This document shows, piece after piece, positions 1 to 10,440 of a stretch of DNA of 64,000 nt (the first letter of the stretch is position 1; each line of letters starts with the position of its first letter). Position numbers and translations under genes: made by a program. The notes beneath the pieces are model-generated. The model saw only the letters and a list, made by a program, of their open reading frames with translations. It made no database searches and was not told the DNA's origin. This DNA is from Lunularia cruciata (lineage: Eukaryota > Streptophyta > Marchantiopsida > Lunulariales > Lunulariaceae), in NCBI GenBank assembly GCA_948567375.1, contig OX419758.1, positions 30,509,001 through 30,573,000 of the forward strand, in the 5' to 3' direction.

Positions 1-711
1 CTAGCAAGGTGGATAATACTCTTGTTTGAGTATGATTACACCATTGAGGGTAGGCAAAAGAAGAAATATGCAAATGTTGATTTTTTATCTAGGCCTATGA
101 TCATCATAAAGATGACCTAATGGACAATTTCTTCCCATATGAAGAGCTCATGACAATCTCAATCACTCAAGAGATTCCAATGGAGGAGAAGGAGATTATG
201 GACCTTGTTATAAGAGGTAGTTATTAAGATAGGATGCATGCCCCGGCCCTTCGGACCCACAAAGTATCTCGTGTTCTTTGAGCCGTTGGTTGAGATCTTT
301 GCATCTCCAGCCCTTCAAAAAACCGGGTTTTGTCCAAAAATAATGGCGAGGGAGAGGAAAGCTCTTGCAACAAGATTTAGACCTTACACAATGGTGGAGG
401 ATATAATTTTTCACCAAGGAGCAAATGGTATACTTTAGAGAGTAGTGGTAAGGAGGAGACTATCTTACTCATGAAGGAGTTTCAGGATGGTTTGGTATGT
501 GGAGGTCACTTTGTAAGAAAGGTGACCGCTTTCAAGATCCTAGATGCGAGTTACCATTAGAGAGGGAGTTTCAAGGATTTTTTTGATTAAAACAAGCCTT
601 GCAATGTTTTTCAAGCTTTTTCTATAAATTTTACTTCCATTCCACCTCTTCAATGAATTCTATTGCTAAAACCTTTTGAGAAGTGTGGAATTGACTTTGT
701 AAGTCCTCTCA
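1..711 (+). pseudogene. RNase H end and integrase zinc-binding region (A copy 1)
   Basis: The opening bases encode the end of an RNase H (LARW, then EYDYTIE, ending near a NVDFLSR-like segment). An acidic linker (PYEELMTISITQE) and the HHCC-type integrase N-terminal region (about 430-640) follow. Counterparts in A copy 2 lie at 35665-36429. The frame is interrupted near 228, by the insertion at 241-346, and by stops near 436-440 and 556. It breaks off at 711 where a solo LTR is inserted. It is a relic of the Tat/Athila-side lineage of Ty3/gypsy and cannot make protein. Confidence 0.8.
241..346. other. 106-bp foreign insertion in integrase linker
   Basis: A copy 2 reads directly from MHA into RERKAL here. 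In this copy about 106 bp of more GC-rich DNA sits between those codons and shifts the frame. The short sequence atg abuts both ends (238-240 and 343-345), so a 3-bp duplication or chance are both possible. I do not recognise the source. On the minus strand it is open and encodes a basic stretch including KPGFLKGWRCKD, so a captured gene or organelle scrap is possible. Confidence 0.55.
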
Positions 712-1448
712 TGTAATACAAAGAGCTAGCCATATGATGTAGATGTGAAATTTGGTTTGGTAACATCTGGAATGATGTTATACAAGATGGTCAAAATAAG
801 TCAGATAGAAGTATCACCAAAAGAGTACTTCTACTAATAGAGCAGAAACCAAAATAGACTTGAAAACCTTAGAACCAATAACTATACATATGATTTAAAG
901 GTGAGAATTGGTTTGGTAACATCTGGAAGGATGTTACACATGAGGGAATAAATAGATCAGAAAGAGGTAGCACCAAAAAGAGACTTCTACTAATAGAGTA
1001 GGAACCAAAATATGCCTTAATCTTTGAAGGCAATTTCAAAGACCTAAACGGATGAATTAGGCCTCAAACATGTGCAAATCCCCCCTTCCAATGGAGGAAA
1101 GGCTGGCCTTTCCTCCCCCTTGGTTTGTCTCATCAAGAGCTTTCCAATGGTACCTCACCTATGTGATTCTAAGATTCCTACAAGAAGATTCCCTAAAAGA
1201 TTCTCTATGGTCAAAGCTTGTTTGACCAACCAGATAGGCCCGGGACCGACATGTCACCCATCAAGTAGGTAATCCAAGGGTGGAGCTCGCTGACATGTCA
1301 CCTATTTGTGTGCCTAATCCTATGGTGGAGCTTCCTTGGAGGAGATCCTCTTTGTCTATATAATAAAGAGAAGGTGCTCCTGTGGGGCATCAGATGATTG
1401 AGTGTGAAATTGGTGTTTTCTATCTTCTCTTGTCCTTGGAGTATTACA
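712..1448 (+). repeat. Solo LTR, C (chromovirus) type, with 5-bp TSD
   Basis: The LTR begins TGTAATAC and ends GTATTACA. It is flanked on both sides by tctca (707-711 and 1449-1453), and the host A integrase resumes across it, so this is a clean LTR-LTR recombination product. Related copies lie at 2676-3366 and 24449-25131. U3 carries a tandem duplication of about 155 bp starting near 751 and 906 (shared words: ggtttggtaacatctgg and cttctactaatagag). A TATA-like tatataataaag lies near 1357. Family assignment rests on the same LTR start following the chromodomain and PPT of C copy 1. Confidence 0.88.
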
Positions 1449-2366
1449 TCTCAATAGAATCACAAAGAATAATTGGTATGTTGTGGTATTTATTGATTAC
1501 CTTAAGAAGCTAGGTCTAGCCTCAATGGTCTAGCTTCAACCCAATGAGGCTAGACCATTGAAAGATAAGAATGAAGATGAAGATGGTATTTTTTTAAGGA
1601 ATGCATTATCACTAGGTTTGGTTGCACTTTGGATTTAGTTTTTGATAGAGGAGTCACTTATAGAGAGACATCATTATAGCCATGCTATGATATTTCTCTA
1701 TCATACATAGAGTGACTACATCCTAAAAGACAAACTCCAATGCCTTGGTAGAGAGAACAAATCAAACCTTGTCCATGATGTTGGCCAAAGATGTAGAAAT
1801 AGAAGAGGCTAAAAATCATAAGGACAAGAGAATTCATGATGTTTTATGGGGGTATAGAACAACCATGAAGATATCCATTGGGTATTCTCCATTTCATTTG
1901 GTATATGGTATTGAGTCTACTTTACCTATTCACTTTGATATTTGTTCTTTTCAAAGCATTCATAATAAATTGAAGAAGGCACAAGGAGGTGATGAGAGAA
2001 GTCAAGGAAGGATCAACTCATGGAATTGGAGAAGTCAAGAGCAATTGCTATGGTTTGAGTGGAACAAGCCCAAAGGAAATAGAAAGAGAGCTATTGCAGA
2101 CAAGGCAAGAAGAACATGGTGCACTTCAAGGAAGGTGATTGGGAGATGTTATTTTGATTCCATTTGATTCAAAAGAGTAAAAAAGAAATTCTTGCCTAAG
2201 TACTTTGACCTTTCATATTGGAGAAGGTGTGAGGCAATTACACCTATCATCTCAAGGAGCTTGGAAGGAGATACTTTGATAAGATTAACCATGACAAGTT
2301 AAAGTTATATCATAGAAGGGAGAGAGATCTTGACTTCAAGAACAAAGTGAAATCTTAGTTTGAGAT
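1449..2366 (+). pseudogene. Integrase core and C-terminal region (A copy 1)
   Basis: Continues the integrase after the solo LTR. The region around 1745-2167 matches A copy 2 at the catalytic-glutamate segment (ERTNQTL.MMLAKD), the YRTTMK..S.GYSPF.LVYGIES block and the basic C-terminal part. Before it, the first two catalytic Asp regions are scrambled: a local rearrangement or inverted duplication near 1500-1560 repeats 'ctagcctcaatggtctag' and its near inverse 'gaggctagaccattga'. Frameshifts near 2160 and later stops end any protein. Confidence 0.78.
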
Positions 2367-2370
2367 TAAA

Positions 2371-2675
2371 TGTAACACCTATTGGTGCATATATGTTCTA
2401 TTATGATGTTTAGTTTGGTATTGCAAGTAGTTGAGAGATATTATTTATAAAGAGTTTCAAGAGCAACCTTCTACATTATCCATTTTAGCTAAGGTTAGTT
2501 ATAACCAAGATAGAGGTGATTACTTTAGAGAAAGGTAAAAGAGTGTGCACCATTATTTTGGATTCTAGTGTATTGATTTGATATTATTCTTAGTGTTTGG
2601 CTTTAAGGATAGAATTAAGAATTCTTGAACCTATAAGCTTTTTTGGTTTGGATTCTTCTATAGTCCATGGATAAC
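2371..2675 (+). repeat. Family A 3' LTR, first ~305 bp
   Basis: Starts TGTAACACC after the last A codons and aligns with the complete A solo LTR at 51179-51847. It runs through the 'attttggattctagtgt' and 'ggattcttctatagtcca' blocks, then stops abruptly at 2675 where a C-type LTR begins. The remainder of this LTR is not found in the window. Confidence 0.82.
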
Positions 2676-3366
2676 TATAATAATCTATGGACAAGAGAAC
2701 TTTTCAAGAGAAAGAATACAGATTTCACACTCAATCCTTTGATGCTCCAAAGGAGCACCTTCTCTTTATTATATAGCAAAGAGGATCCCCTCAAAGGAAG
2801 CTCCACCCTTGCATTAGATACATGGATTGGTGACCTGTCAGTGAGCTCTATCCTTGGATTAGTTGTTTAGATGGATGACATGTCAGTCCTTGTCCTATCT
2901 AGTTGGTCAAAGGGAATCTTTAGAGAATCTTCTTGTTGGAGCTCAGAATCACATAGGTAAGGTACCATTGGAAAGCTCTTGATGAGATGAATCATGGTGC
3001 AATATATTTTTTTCCATTTTGAGGCCTAATTCATTTGTTTAGGCCTTCAAAAATAGCTTTAAAGTTTTCAAGCTATTTTTAACTTCTACCCTATTTGTAG
3101 AAGTGCTTTTTTGGTGATACCCCTATCTGATCTACGTTCTCCATCATGTGAAACATCCTTCCAGGTGTCACAACCCCAAGTTTCACCTTTAGATCATATG
3201 CCTAACTATTGATTCCAAGCATGTTTTGGTTTTTGGCCTATTAGTAGAAGTACTCTTTTGGTGATACCCCTAGCTCATCTACTAAGTCCATCATGTATAA
3301 AATTCTTCCAAATATTACCAAACCAAATTTTATCCCTAGATCATCTATCAAGCTATTGGTATTACA
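2676..3366 (-). repeat. C copy 1 3' LTR
   Basis: On the minus strand this follows directly after stop codon and purine tract (AAAGGAGAGAGGTT) with TGTAATACC, the same start as the solo LTR at 712-1448. It carries the same ~155-bp U3 duplication. The far end reads tataataatc instead of tgtaatactc, a decayed terminus. Left flank is A LTR, right flank is C internal, and no TSD pair is visible, as expected for the 3' LTR of a truncated element. Confidence 0.75.
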
Positions 3367-3380
3367 AACCTCTCTCCTTT
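3367..3380 (-). other. Polypurine tract of C copy 1
   Basis: On the minus strand AAAGGAGAGAGGTT lies between the chromodomain stop codon and the LTR start TGTAATACC. This is the position where plus-strand DNA synthesis is primed in LTR elements. Confidence 0.7.
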
Positions 3381-3589
3381 TAAGACGCAATGTCCTCATT
3401 GCAAAGCTGTTGCTCAAAAGATTTCACTAACATTGGTGCATAGGTCAAGTTGGTTGTTGGCTCCCATGTTGCCTCATACAAGAGGCACCCTTTCCAATGT
3501 ACCAAGTATTCTACACGTGGATGGCAAGTATCTCGAAAACACTTTTGGAGAATGTGTTCTACTTCATACTCCTGTATGTCATCAACCAA
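3380..3589 (-). pseudogene. Integrase C-terminal chromodomain (C copy 1)
   Basis: The 69-residue open segment carries the chromodomain signature: EYEVEHILQ at the first beta strand, YLVHWKG in the middle, and EATWEP followed by a C-terminal helix (LVKSFEQQ). Chromodomains at the end of chromovirus integrases bind methylated histone H3 and steer integration to heterochromatin (family knowledge). This segment is locally intact although the integrase upstream is broken. Its stop codon abuts the polypurine tract. Confidence 0.85.
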
Positions 3590-4650
3590 GGTTGGACTAG
3601 GTCGACTTTCTTAGATGGAAGAGAAGTGGGGCGGCCGGGGAGCATATTGGTGTAATAAGGAAACATGAAACACCAGGTGGATCTTCATATGTGGTAGTGG
3701 CTTAAGGTGATAGGCCACGGCTCCTATGCAACAAAGGATGGAGAAAGGTCTAATAAAACAAGGTCTGAGCTTATGAGGACCCACTAACTTGAGGTAAGTG
3801 GTTGATAACCAAACTTGATCTCCCACATTGAACTCCATGTGTTGGTAGTGTGCATCTACATATTGCTTCTATCAATTTTGGGCAATCTATAACATGTGTT
3901 TGGCGTGCTACACCTCTTGTTGGATTCTAGAAACAAAAATGTTGACAATGTCCACCTTGGTAGCCACCAGATGAACCTGCATCAAGCTTGAAGGTGTGAA
4001 AGAATGCTCTCTATACATGAGGAAGAACGGTGTGACTTATGTGGAGGCATTCATTGAATTGTTGTATGCAAATTCAACCAATGGGAGTAAGGTGTCTCAA
4101 CTCTCTTGCTCATCTAAAATAAGGCCCCAAAGCATGTCTTCAATAGTGCAATTTTCCCTCTTTGTTTGTCCATCAATCTATGGATGGTAAGTTGTGGACA
4201 TAGCCAATTTGGTTTTGAAGAACCTAGAGAGTGTTCTCCAAAAAAAACTAGTGAGTTGAGTGCCTCTATCTATGATGAGTACTTGAGACAAGTCATGATG
4301 GGAAAAGACTACATCTAAGTACAATTGAGCTAGTTGTAAGGCAGTCACATCCTTTGTGGTTAGACACACATGAATCATTTTGCTAAGTCGTTTGACAAAG
4401 ATTTATAATGGAATCAAACCCAAAGGTGATCTTGGGGAATTTACAAATCAAATCCATGCTTACCTATTCCCAACATTGTGTAGGAGTGGGAAGAGTTTGG
4501 AGGAGTCATGTGGGAGCTTGATTAAAAGCCTTATTTTTTTGACAAAGTAGGAAACTCCTAACATATTTGATCACATTGTTGCTCATCTTGGGCCAATAGT
4601 TATGGCGTTTGATTGCATCCAAGGTCTTGTCCATTCCATAGTGAACTGCA
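3590..4650 (-). pseudogene. Integrase (C copy 1)
   Basis: Reading leftward: an HHCC zinc region near 4640-4450, the core with IIDRGTQLTS (second Asp, about 4270), a DGQT segment near 4160 where the catalytic Glu region lies, the AYNNS/PFFLMY block, then a GPF/Y-like module at 3611-3838 (KLRP.FI.PFSIL....AVAY.L.LP). Frameshifts and stops separate the pieces. The chromodomain follows at once. Confidence 0.78.
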
Positions 4651-5560
4651 ATGGCAAAATCATGACATTCTTAGATCCACATCATCAAGGATCCACAACC
4701 TACCATCACGAAAGGTGAGTCCTTGGGTGCTAGTGATGCCTTTGGATGATTGAGCACCTACAATCTGTGGATCAGGTTTTGTAGCAACATGAATCTTGGG
4801 CCAAAATTCAAGGTTCATCTTGATCTCCACCACCAAATTGTTTGCCATCAACATTCTGGTGAATGCATTTGCAAGTTGCTTCTTGCCTTCCATGTAGGTG
4901 ATTGTCATGTTGAATCATTGTTGCCACTCTGCCTACCAAATCTGGTGACAAGATAGGTCTTTTTGTATCTCAAGGTAGACTAGAGGTTTATGGTTTGTCT
5001 CTACTACAAATGCCTTCTTGCCAAGATAGTGCTTCCAATGCTTGGTTGTAAGGACAATGGCCAAATCTTCTTGCTCTATGGTATGATAATTGCATTTTGT
5101 TGGTAATAGCTTCTGAGAGAAGTATACAATTAGATGCCATCCATCATGCCACACTTGTTATAAGACTACTTCTATTGCTACACCTCATGCATCGATAGCC
5201 AATTTGATTGGATGTTTTGGGTCATACCATTTCAAGATTGGTGCATGTAGCAAGGCGTCTTTCAATTCTTAAAAGGCCAACTCTTGTTCTCCATGTCTAC
5301 TTCTTCCCCCTTGCCAAGTAGTGTTGCTAAAGGTTGTGCTACCTTAGAGAAGTCCTTGACAAACCGACTATAGAACCCCGTCAACTCCAAGAAGCTCTTG
5401 AGTTAAGTCTGATCTTCAAGAGCACTCCATTTTTGAATGACCTATATTTTAACTATTAATACTTGGATACCCTCTGCACTTACTCTATGCCCCAAGCAGT
5501 CTACTTTAGACTTGCCAAACTCACACTTTGAGATTTTGGCATACAAGTGATTTTATCTTA
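4651..5560 (-). pseudogene. RNase H and linker (C copy 1)
   Basis: 4933-5154 encodes the RNase H segment (VYFSQKLLP, YHTIEQEDLAIV, TNHKPLVYL) and 4660-4908 the downstream part (TYMEGKKQLANAFTRM). The conserved DASD-like start near 5200 is degraded. Between 5160 and 5560 the thumb/connection residues are visible only in fragments. Confidence 0.72.
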
Positions 5561-5576
5561 GAATCTGGAGGACTTC

Positions 5577-6202
5577 TCATAGATGTTGTTTATGTTCCGT
5601 CATCGTCCTACTATATACTAAGATATCATCTAGGAAAATGGTGACAAACTTATCCAAATGTGGCCAAAATATGTCATTCATCAAATTCATGAAAGTGGCA
5701 GGTGCATTGGTGAGACCAAATGGCATCACAAGGTACTTGAAGTGGTCATACTTGGTTTGAAAGGCAGTTTTATATCCACCTTCTTCTGCAATCCAGATTT
5801 GATTGTAACTGCTCTGCAAGTCCAATTTGATGAAGCGTCTTGCTCCATTGAGTTGATCAAACAAGTCGTTCATGCAGGGTAAAGGATATTTGTTCTTCAT
5901 TGTTTGCTGATTGAGGCCCCGATAGTCAATGAACATGCACATTATAGCGTCCTTCTTCTTCACAAACAAGACAAAAGCCATGTATGGTGATACACTGGGT
6001 TGGATAAACTGCTTTTGCAGCATATCCTCAATTTGAGCCTTACACTCCTCCAACTCTTGAGATGATAGATAATAGAGTGCCTTACAAGGAGGTGTTTTCC
6101 CTGGAAGTATCTAAATTTATGATCTACTCTCCTTCTTGGTGGTAGTCTTGAGGGTAGATCCTTTGGGAAGACATCTTGAAACCCATTTACCACATCCTTC
6201 AA
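5577..6202 (-). pseudogene. Reverse transcriptase palm and fingers (C copy 1)
   Basis: The 158-residue open block (6053-5577) holds RT motifs in order: [73 protein letters not shown] and the catalytic FLDDILVYS. The active-site Asp pair is kept. The preceding segment 6202-5960 carries the VFPKDLPS..LPPRR.VDH linker typical between protease and RT, in another frame. Confidence 0.85.
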
Positions 6203-6316
6203 TCTCTCAAAAATTTGTCCATCAAGTTGTGCACTCTAGACTTCTATTATTAAAACCATAAAACATCTATTTGTCTTATGGATAGTTGTTGTTCTTATGA
6301 CATAGAGAGGCAATTT

Positions 6317-6700
6317 CTACCCATGTGCTTTTTCTCTAACCCTAATGATTGTCCATTGGCGGGTACTCATTGCTTTCTTCCTCCAATCTACCATAGGGTT
6401 GTATTGCTCCATCCAAGGCATGCCTAAGATTGTATCATAACGAGCTAATTGTATCACCTTGCACTCAATTGCTTCTTGATATTCTCCTACATAAAGTGTT
6501 ACCCTTCTGGATAATGACTCAATCTTCTCTGTTTGCCCATTAGGTAACTCTAATTCTTTGCTCTCATCTTTCTCTAGATTCATCCTCAATTTTATTTCAA
6601 TAGAGCAAGATAAGAAATTCTTTGTTGCTCCAAGATCTATCAATACTCTCACCTAATTGCCTTCTAGGACCACATTCACAACAATCAATTGTGAGTTTGC
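6317..6700 (-). pseudogene. Aspartic protease (C copy 1)
   Basis: A retropepsin-like domain: MRVLIDLGATKNFLS replaces the usual LIDSGAT active-site loop (Ser to Leu), and ILGMPWMEQYNP matches the C-terminal I-LG-P-L flap-side motif. It would cleave Gag-Pol if functional. The Ser substitution and a truncated end argue against activity. Confidence 0.8.
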
Positions 6701-6839
6701 CTTTCTTGATCTTTGCGCACTCATTGTCTTCCTCTCCTTGCTTGTCCACTTCCTAATTGAGCCAATAAGACCACAAGGTACCTTTACTGGTGATCTTCAT
6801 TTTCTAAGGTGATTTCTACCTCCTCTTCCTCTGTGCATT

Positions 6840-7889
6840 GCTCCATGTTGTTCAAAGATTGCCTATATGGAGGCTGAGGGACTCTAGGAAGACGAGCACG
6901 ACAGTTGATGGAGATATGTCCAATACGGCCACAATTGTAGCAATGATGTTGTTCTCCTCAAGCCCCTTCTCCTTGTGGGACTCTATCTCTCTGTTCTTCT
7001 ACCCGCTCCCGCTCCCACTCTCCTTGAATCACTTGTGCTCCTCTATCTCAAAACTGAAGGTTGCCCAATTCCATAGGTGTTGGTCCACTCATGTAAGGCA
7101 TTTTTGCCTGATAGTGTTGAGACTGAACTACTCCTTCACCTCCTCCAAGTGCCCCTAGTATTCTCTAAGCACAAGCAATGGCTTTAAATACAATGCAAGG
7201 ATTTTGTACCATGACTTCTTGGCAAATTTGGTCCTTCATCCCCTGATTTGAAATTGTCTAGAGCCTCTATTGGACTCATGTTTGTTATTGCAACTTGTAG
7301 ATCCAAAAATGCTTCCACGTACTCTTGTACACTAGTCTTTTGTTTCAATCCTCATAGCTGGATTCAGACCATCTACACAAAATCCACAGATTGGAAATTC
7401 TTCAAAAGTGTTTCTTGCATTGCTGTCCACGTGACCTCACTTATTTTTGCCAACAGTGATCATTCCCAAGCATTGTACCATGTGAAGGCTTTATTGGTTA
7501 GGTTTCCACATACAAACATGCCTACGACATGCTTAGTGATCTCCATCAAGAACAATTGGAAGTATCAATTCATTCTTGAGATCCAATTCTCCACTACTCC
7601 TATAGCACACTGCCCCTTGTAAGGCTCAATATTGTAGGTCTTCTTCATCTGTAGTAACAATGTGGCTTCATCATTGGCCGGGTTTATGTCATAGGCACGG
7701 TATCTCCAAGTCTCCAAGTACTTCAATCGCAAGTATTGGGCTCTGAGACGGTTTCCCTTCCTACATTGTTTGATTATTCTTGAGGGTTTGTACTTGATTT
7801 TGTAATGCTTCCATGGTCATCTTGATTTCTTGAAACTTGTTCAACATCCTCTGCATTCCTTGCATCAATTCTTGCAATTACGGATCCAT
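6840..7889 (-). pseudogene. Gag with CCHC knuckle (C copy 1)
   Basis: The start is the minus-strand ATG at 7889 (MDP, then an immediate stop). The downstream zinc knuckle at about 6901-6945 reads CYNCGRIGHISINC on the minus strand. The region between has gag-like similarity to C copy 2 (41127-42100) but is fragmented. Plus-strand ORFs here are antisense shadows. Confidence 0.7.
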
Positions 7890-8178
7890 GATCCTACACA
7901 CAATCAATGTTAACTTGCTACTTCCTTCTTCAATAGAGGGTTAGAATGATCACCCGAGAGGGTGCACAAACTATGGGTACTACCATTGGGACCTCAAAGG
8001 CCATCACTTGTTGATAATATTTCTCACCAAAATTGCGGACTACAAAATCTCTAAATATCACTTTTGGTCTAACTACATAATGGATTTCTACTTGCATGTT
8101 GAATGGATGAGGATTTGGTACATTCTGATCCCTAACATCATAATAGGATATAGATTATCAAATCCCACTCTCTGTCAT
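7890..8178 (-). other. 5' leader of C copy 1
   Basis: Non-coding. It aligns closely with 40868-41126 ahead of gag in C copy 2 (shared words include ttagaccaaaagtgatat and ttcaacatgcaagta). No convincing primer-binding site or 5' LTR end is visible in either copy. Confidence 0.6.
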
Positions 8179-8363
8179 TGTGACAACCCGGCAAATATCA
8201 CTTTTGCAATAATCAAGTAAATAAAGATTGTTCCCATAGAGATATTAGTCAGAATTGGTCAAATACAAAGTCAAAGTAACAATTTTGTTCTTCTTGGTTA
8301 CATCTTTAATCTCTCAGGTACAAACCACACCCAATTACTTAGCAGTCTTATCACAAATTAACA
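8179..8363 (-). repeat. D-family LTR 3'-end fragment
   Basis: Begins TGTGACAACCCGGCAAATAT, the reverse complement of the D LTR end (47090, 59836) and of the D' solo LTR at 20093. It then runs through the 'ctttaatctctcaggta' block and stops near 8363 where E LTR sequence starts. Only about 185 bp remain. Confidence 0.8.
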
Positions 8364-9010
8364 TGGTCATGCGCATATACATTGTTATACAACATTCATT
8401 GATGTCAACATCATAGACAATAGAAGCACAACTCACACATAAGTCATACATAGACTCTAAAGTGCCACAATAATTAGATAGTTTACCACTCAAATCAATC
8501 AAACTCAGATCAATACTTGATCTGATCCTCAACAATTTGCCAACAACAGGGCACTGATTACAGTCAAGCCACACCCACTCTACCTAAGAGACTCTAGGTG
8601 ATGCTTGCTGGCTTTCTGTCCACTCTAGCCAGGAACTTGAAGGCTCAACATCATAGAAGTGAGCTCTTTGGAGCTGCACTCCTAGGGTATACCCCTGATT
8701 TTGACCTAGGTCTCCTCCCAATGGTCCCGCTGATGGTACACCCAATGGTGCAGATGGTGGGCCCCGCCATGAAGTTAGTACCCTAAACCTAAAATTTGAC
8801 CGTCAGAAAGTAGTCTATGAGTAATTGCCAAAATGCCTCTAACTACTATCACTGGAACTCTAGTGTCCAAGCATCTAGATGCGACACTACAAATGGCGTG
8901 ATAGCTGTTGTGCGTATATACATTGCTACACAACATACATCGCTGTCAACATCATATACAATAGAAGCACAACTCACACATAAGTCATACATCGACTCTA
9001 AAGTGCCACA
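8364..9010 (-). repeat. E copy 1 3' LTR region
   Basis: The minus-strand LTR starts TGTGGCAC right after a purine tract (9014-9022). A segment of about 105 bp (words gcgtatatacattg and aagtgccaca) occurs at both edges of the region (8364 to ~8470 and 8906-9010), with a ~430-bp core between. The same arrangement is seen in copy 2 (26171-26831). It may be a complete LTR with a terminal duplication, or one LTR plus the start of a second. Confidence 0.7.
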
Positions 9011-9146
9011 ATCGCTTCCCTAGCTTACGGTTAGGTCCTTCTAACTCCTAATAGCCATCTACTCTAAGTATATGGTATACCCTATGCTGGGCAAAACCTA
9101 TCTACAATCTATGCCATATAAAGAATGAACTAGCTATAGGTCAAGT

Positions 9147-9500
9147 TCATCTAGGATATAACCACTGTTCTTGAGGAACCACCATGAGGGGAGGAGTCAT
9201 ACATGCCATATGCCATCCTCTCAAATAACTATCACACACTAACATAGTAGCAGCTCCACCAGAAGAGCCACATAGCATACACCTCAAGCTTGCATGTACA
9301 AGTGCCAAGCTTGGGTCCATAGTACCATCAATGTTTGGGAGGTGGCATGGCGCACAATTGCGCACATGATCCTTCCAAATAACACCATCATGTCCTTCCA
9401 ACACAAGGACTCCAGATGGCAAAACCTCACGCACTCTCAAGATAATGCAGCTTGTAGAAACATCAAGTGTTGTTGGTGTAGATATACATAGTCTCATGGA
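9147..9500 (-). pseudogene. PHD finger at integrase C-terminus (E copy 1)
   Basis: After a GPF/SH3-like segment (REVLPSGVLVLEGHDG) comes a C4HC3 zinc-finger pattern: CMLC, then VCDSY with GWH, MAC, PPLMVVP and WLYPR. This matches the PHD-finger layout C-x2-C ... C-D-x-C-x2-GWH-x2-C ... W-C-P-x-C. Here the fourth Cys is Tyr, the seventh Cys is Tyr (WLY), and the last is a stop (TGA). Copy 2 keeps the last two Cys. PHD fingers usually read histone H3 tail K4 state. In this position a chromovirus would carry a chromodomain. Confidence 0.82.
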
Positions 9501-10440
9501 TGAAATCGATGGATCAAGGGTCTATAACTTCCTTCTCAAATGGTAGCATAGCGTAAAGTATCTCTATGCTGAGCAATCACCAAGTTCTCAAAAGCCATCG
9601 GCATCACTCTCCAAAAGATCTCTACTCACTGAGAGCATGCATTCATCCATACATCTGGGTCATCCAAGTCTAAAACTACAATAGCATGTCGACGAATGGC
9701 GGCAGGTAAATCTGGATTTTGTCCATAGAGTAGGAAGTAAGGAGAGAAGGATGCTAAGGAGGCTTGCCAGCTGAACCGACAGCCCATGGCCAACCAAGGT
9801 AACCGGAGATCCCAATCTCCCAAGTGGCCTCTCTGCAAACCATACTTTTGCAATCCTCTCTTCACCGTCTGAACCACTCTCTCTACTAAGCCATCTGCCT
9901 TAGGGTAATCTTGGGAGGTAGTATGGTGATCAATCAAAGCCTTGTCACACAAGACCTGAAATTCCCCCAAGAACTATGTACCTTGATCAATCAAAACCTC
10001 AGCTGATGCACCAAAATGACTAAGAAATCGATCCAAGAACGAGTAAGTTGTTCCTTCACTAGACTTGTCAAGAAGTGCCGCCAACTCAATCTACTTGGAG
10101 AAGTGCTCCACCATCACCAAAACATACCGATGATGCCTCAAAGTCAGCAGTAAAGGTCCAGCAAAGTCCAAACTCCAACAATAACCCAATCCCATGATAG
10201 GTAATGGATGTAATTGTGGCATAAGAGCATTGAATGATGCTCTAACTCAGTCACAAACCACACATCTGGCAACAAACTGATGTACCTTGGTCTGCATACC
10301 ATACCACAAATAATGACTCTGGAGTAAGCTAAATGTATGCTTGACTCCAAAATGTCCAAGCTCCTCATGAGCATGACAAACCAATTGTGGTCTCTGAGAT
10401 GGAAGTGGTACTACTCGTACTCTACCATCCTCCCATACAT
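9501..10440 (-). pseudogene. Integrase zinc and catalytic regions (E copy 1)
   Basis: Zinc-binding HHCC: CHAHEELGHFGVKHTF ... RCVVCD near 10380-10250. The core follows, with the LDFAGPL first Asp region near 10150, the second Asp region at about 9985 and ADGLVERVVQ with the catalytic Glu near 9895. The later WDLRLPWLAMG, SPYFLLYG and DLDDPDVW blocks lead into the PHD-finger tail. Several stops interrupt it. Confidence 0.8.

Larger units (their letters stand above)
1..2675 (+). mobile_element. Family A Ty3/gypsy copy 1, 3' part
   Basis: The 3' portion of an A-family element: RNase H end, integrase, then the start of the 3' LTR at 2371. Orientation and content follow from similarity to the fuller A copy 2 at 34076-39637 on the minus strand. 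It enters the window mid-element and holds a 106-bp insertion and a complete solo LTR of another family. The LTR is cut at 2675 by a C-type LTR. Many stops and frameshifts show it is dead. Confidence 0.85.
2676..8178 (-). mobile_element. Chromovirus C copy 1 (3' LTR, pol, gag, leader)
   Basis: A Ty3/gypsy element on the minus strand with order gag (7889 to about 6840), protease, RT, RNase H, integrase, chromodomain, polypurine tract, 3' LTR (3366 to 2676). The chromodomain places it among chromoviruses. Domain order is canonical and nearly complete, but nearly every domain has stops. The 5' LTR is not recognisable: leader sequence meets a D-type LTR scrap at 8179. Confidence 0.85.

Noticed and set aside
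1072-1272. ORF within the solo LTR at 712-1448
   Set aside because: Not open in the related LTRs at 2676 and 24449; no recognisable motif.
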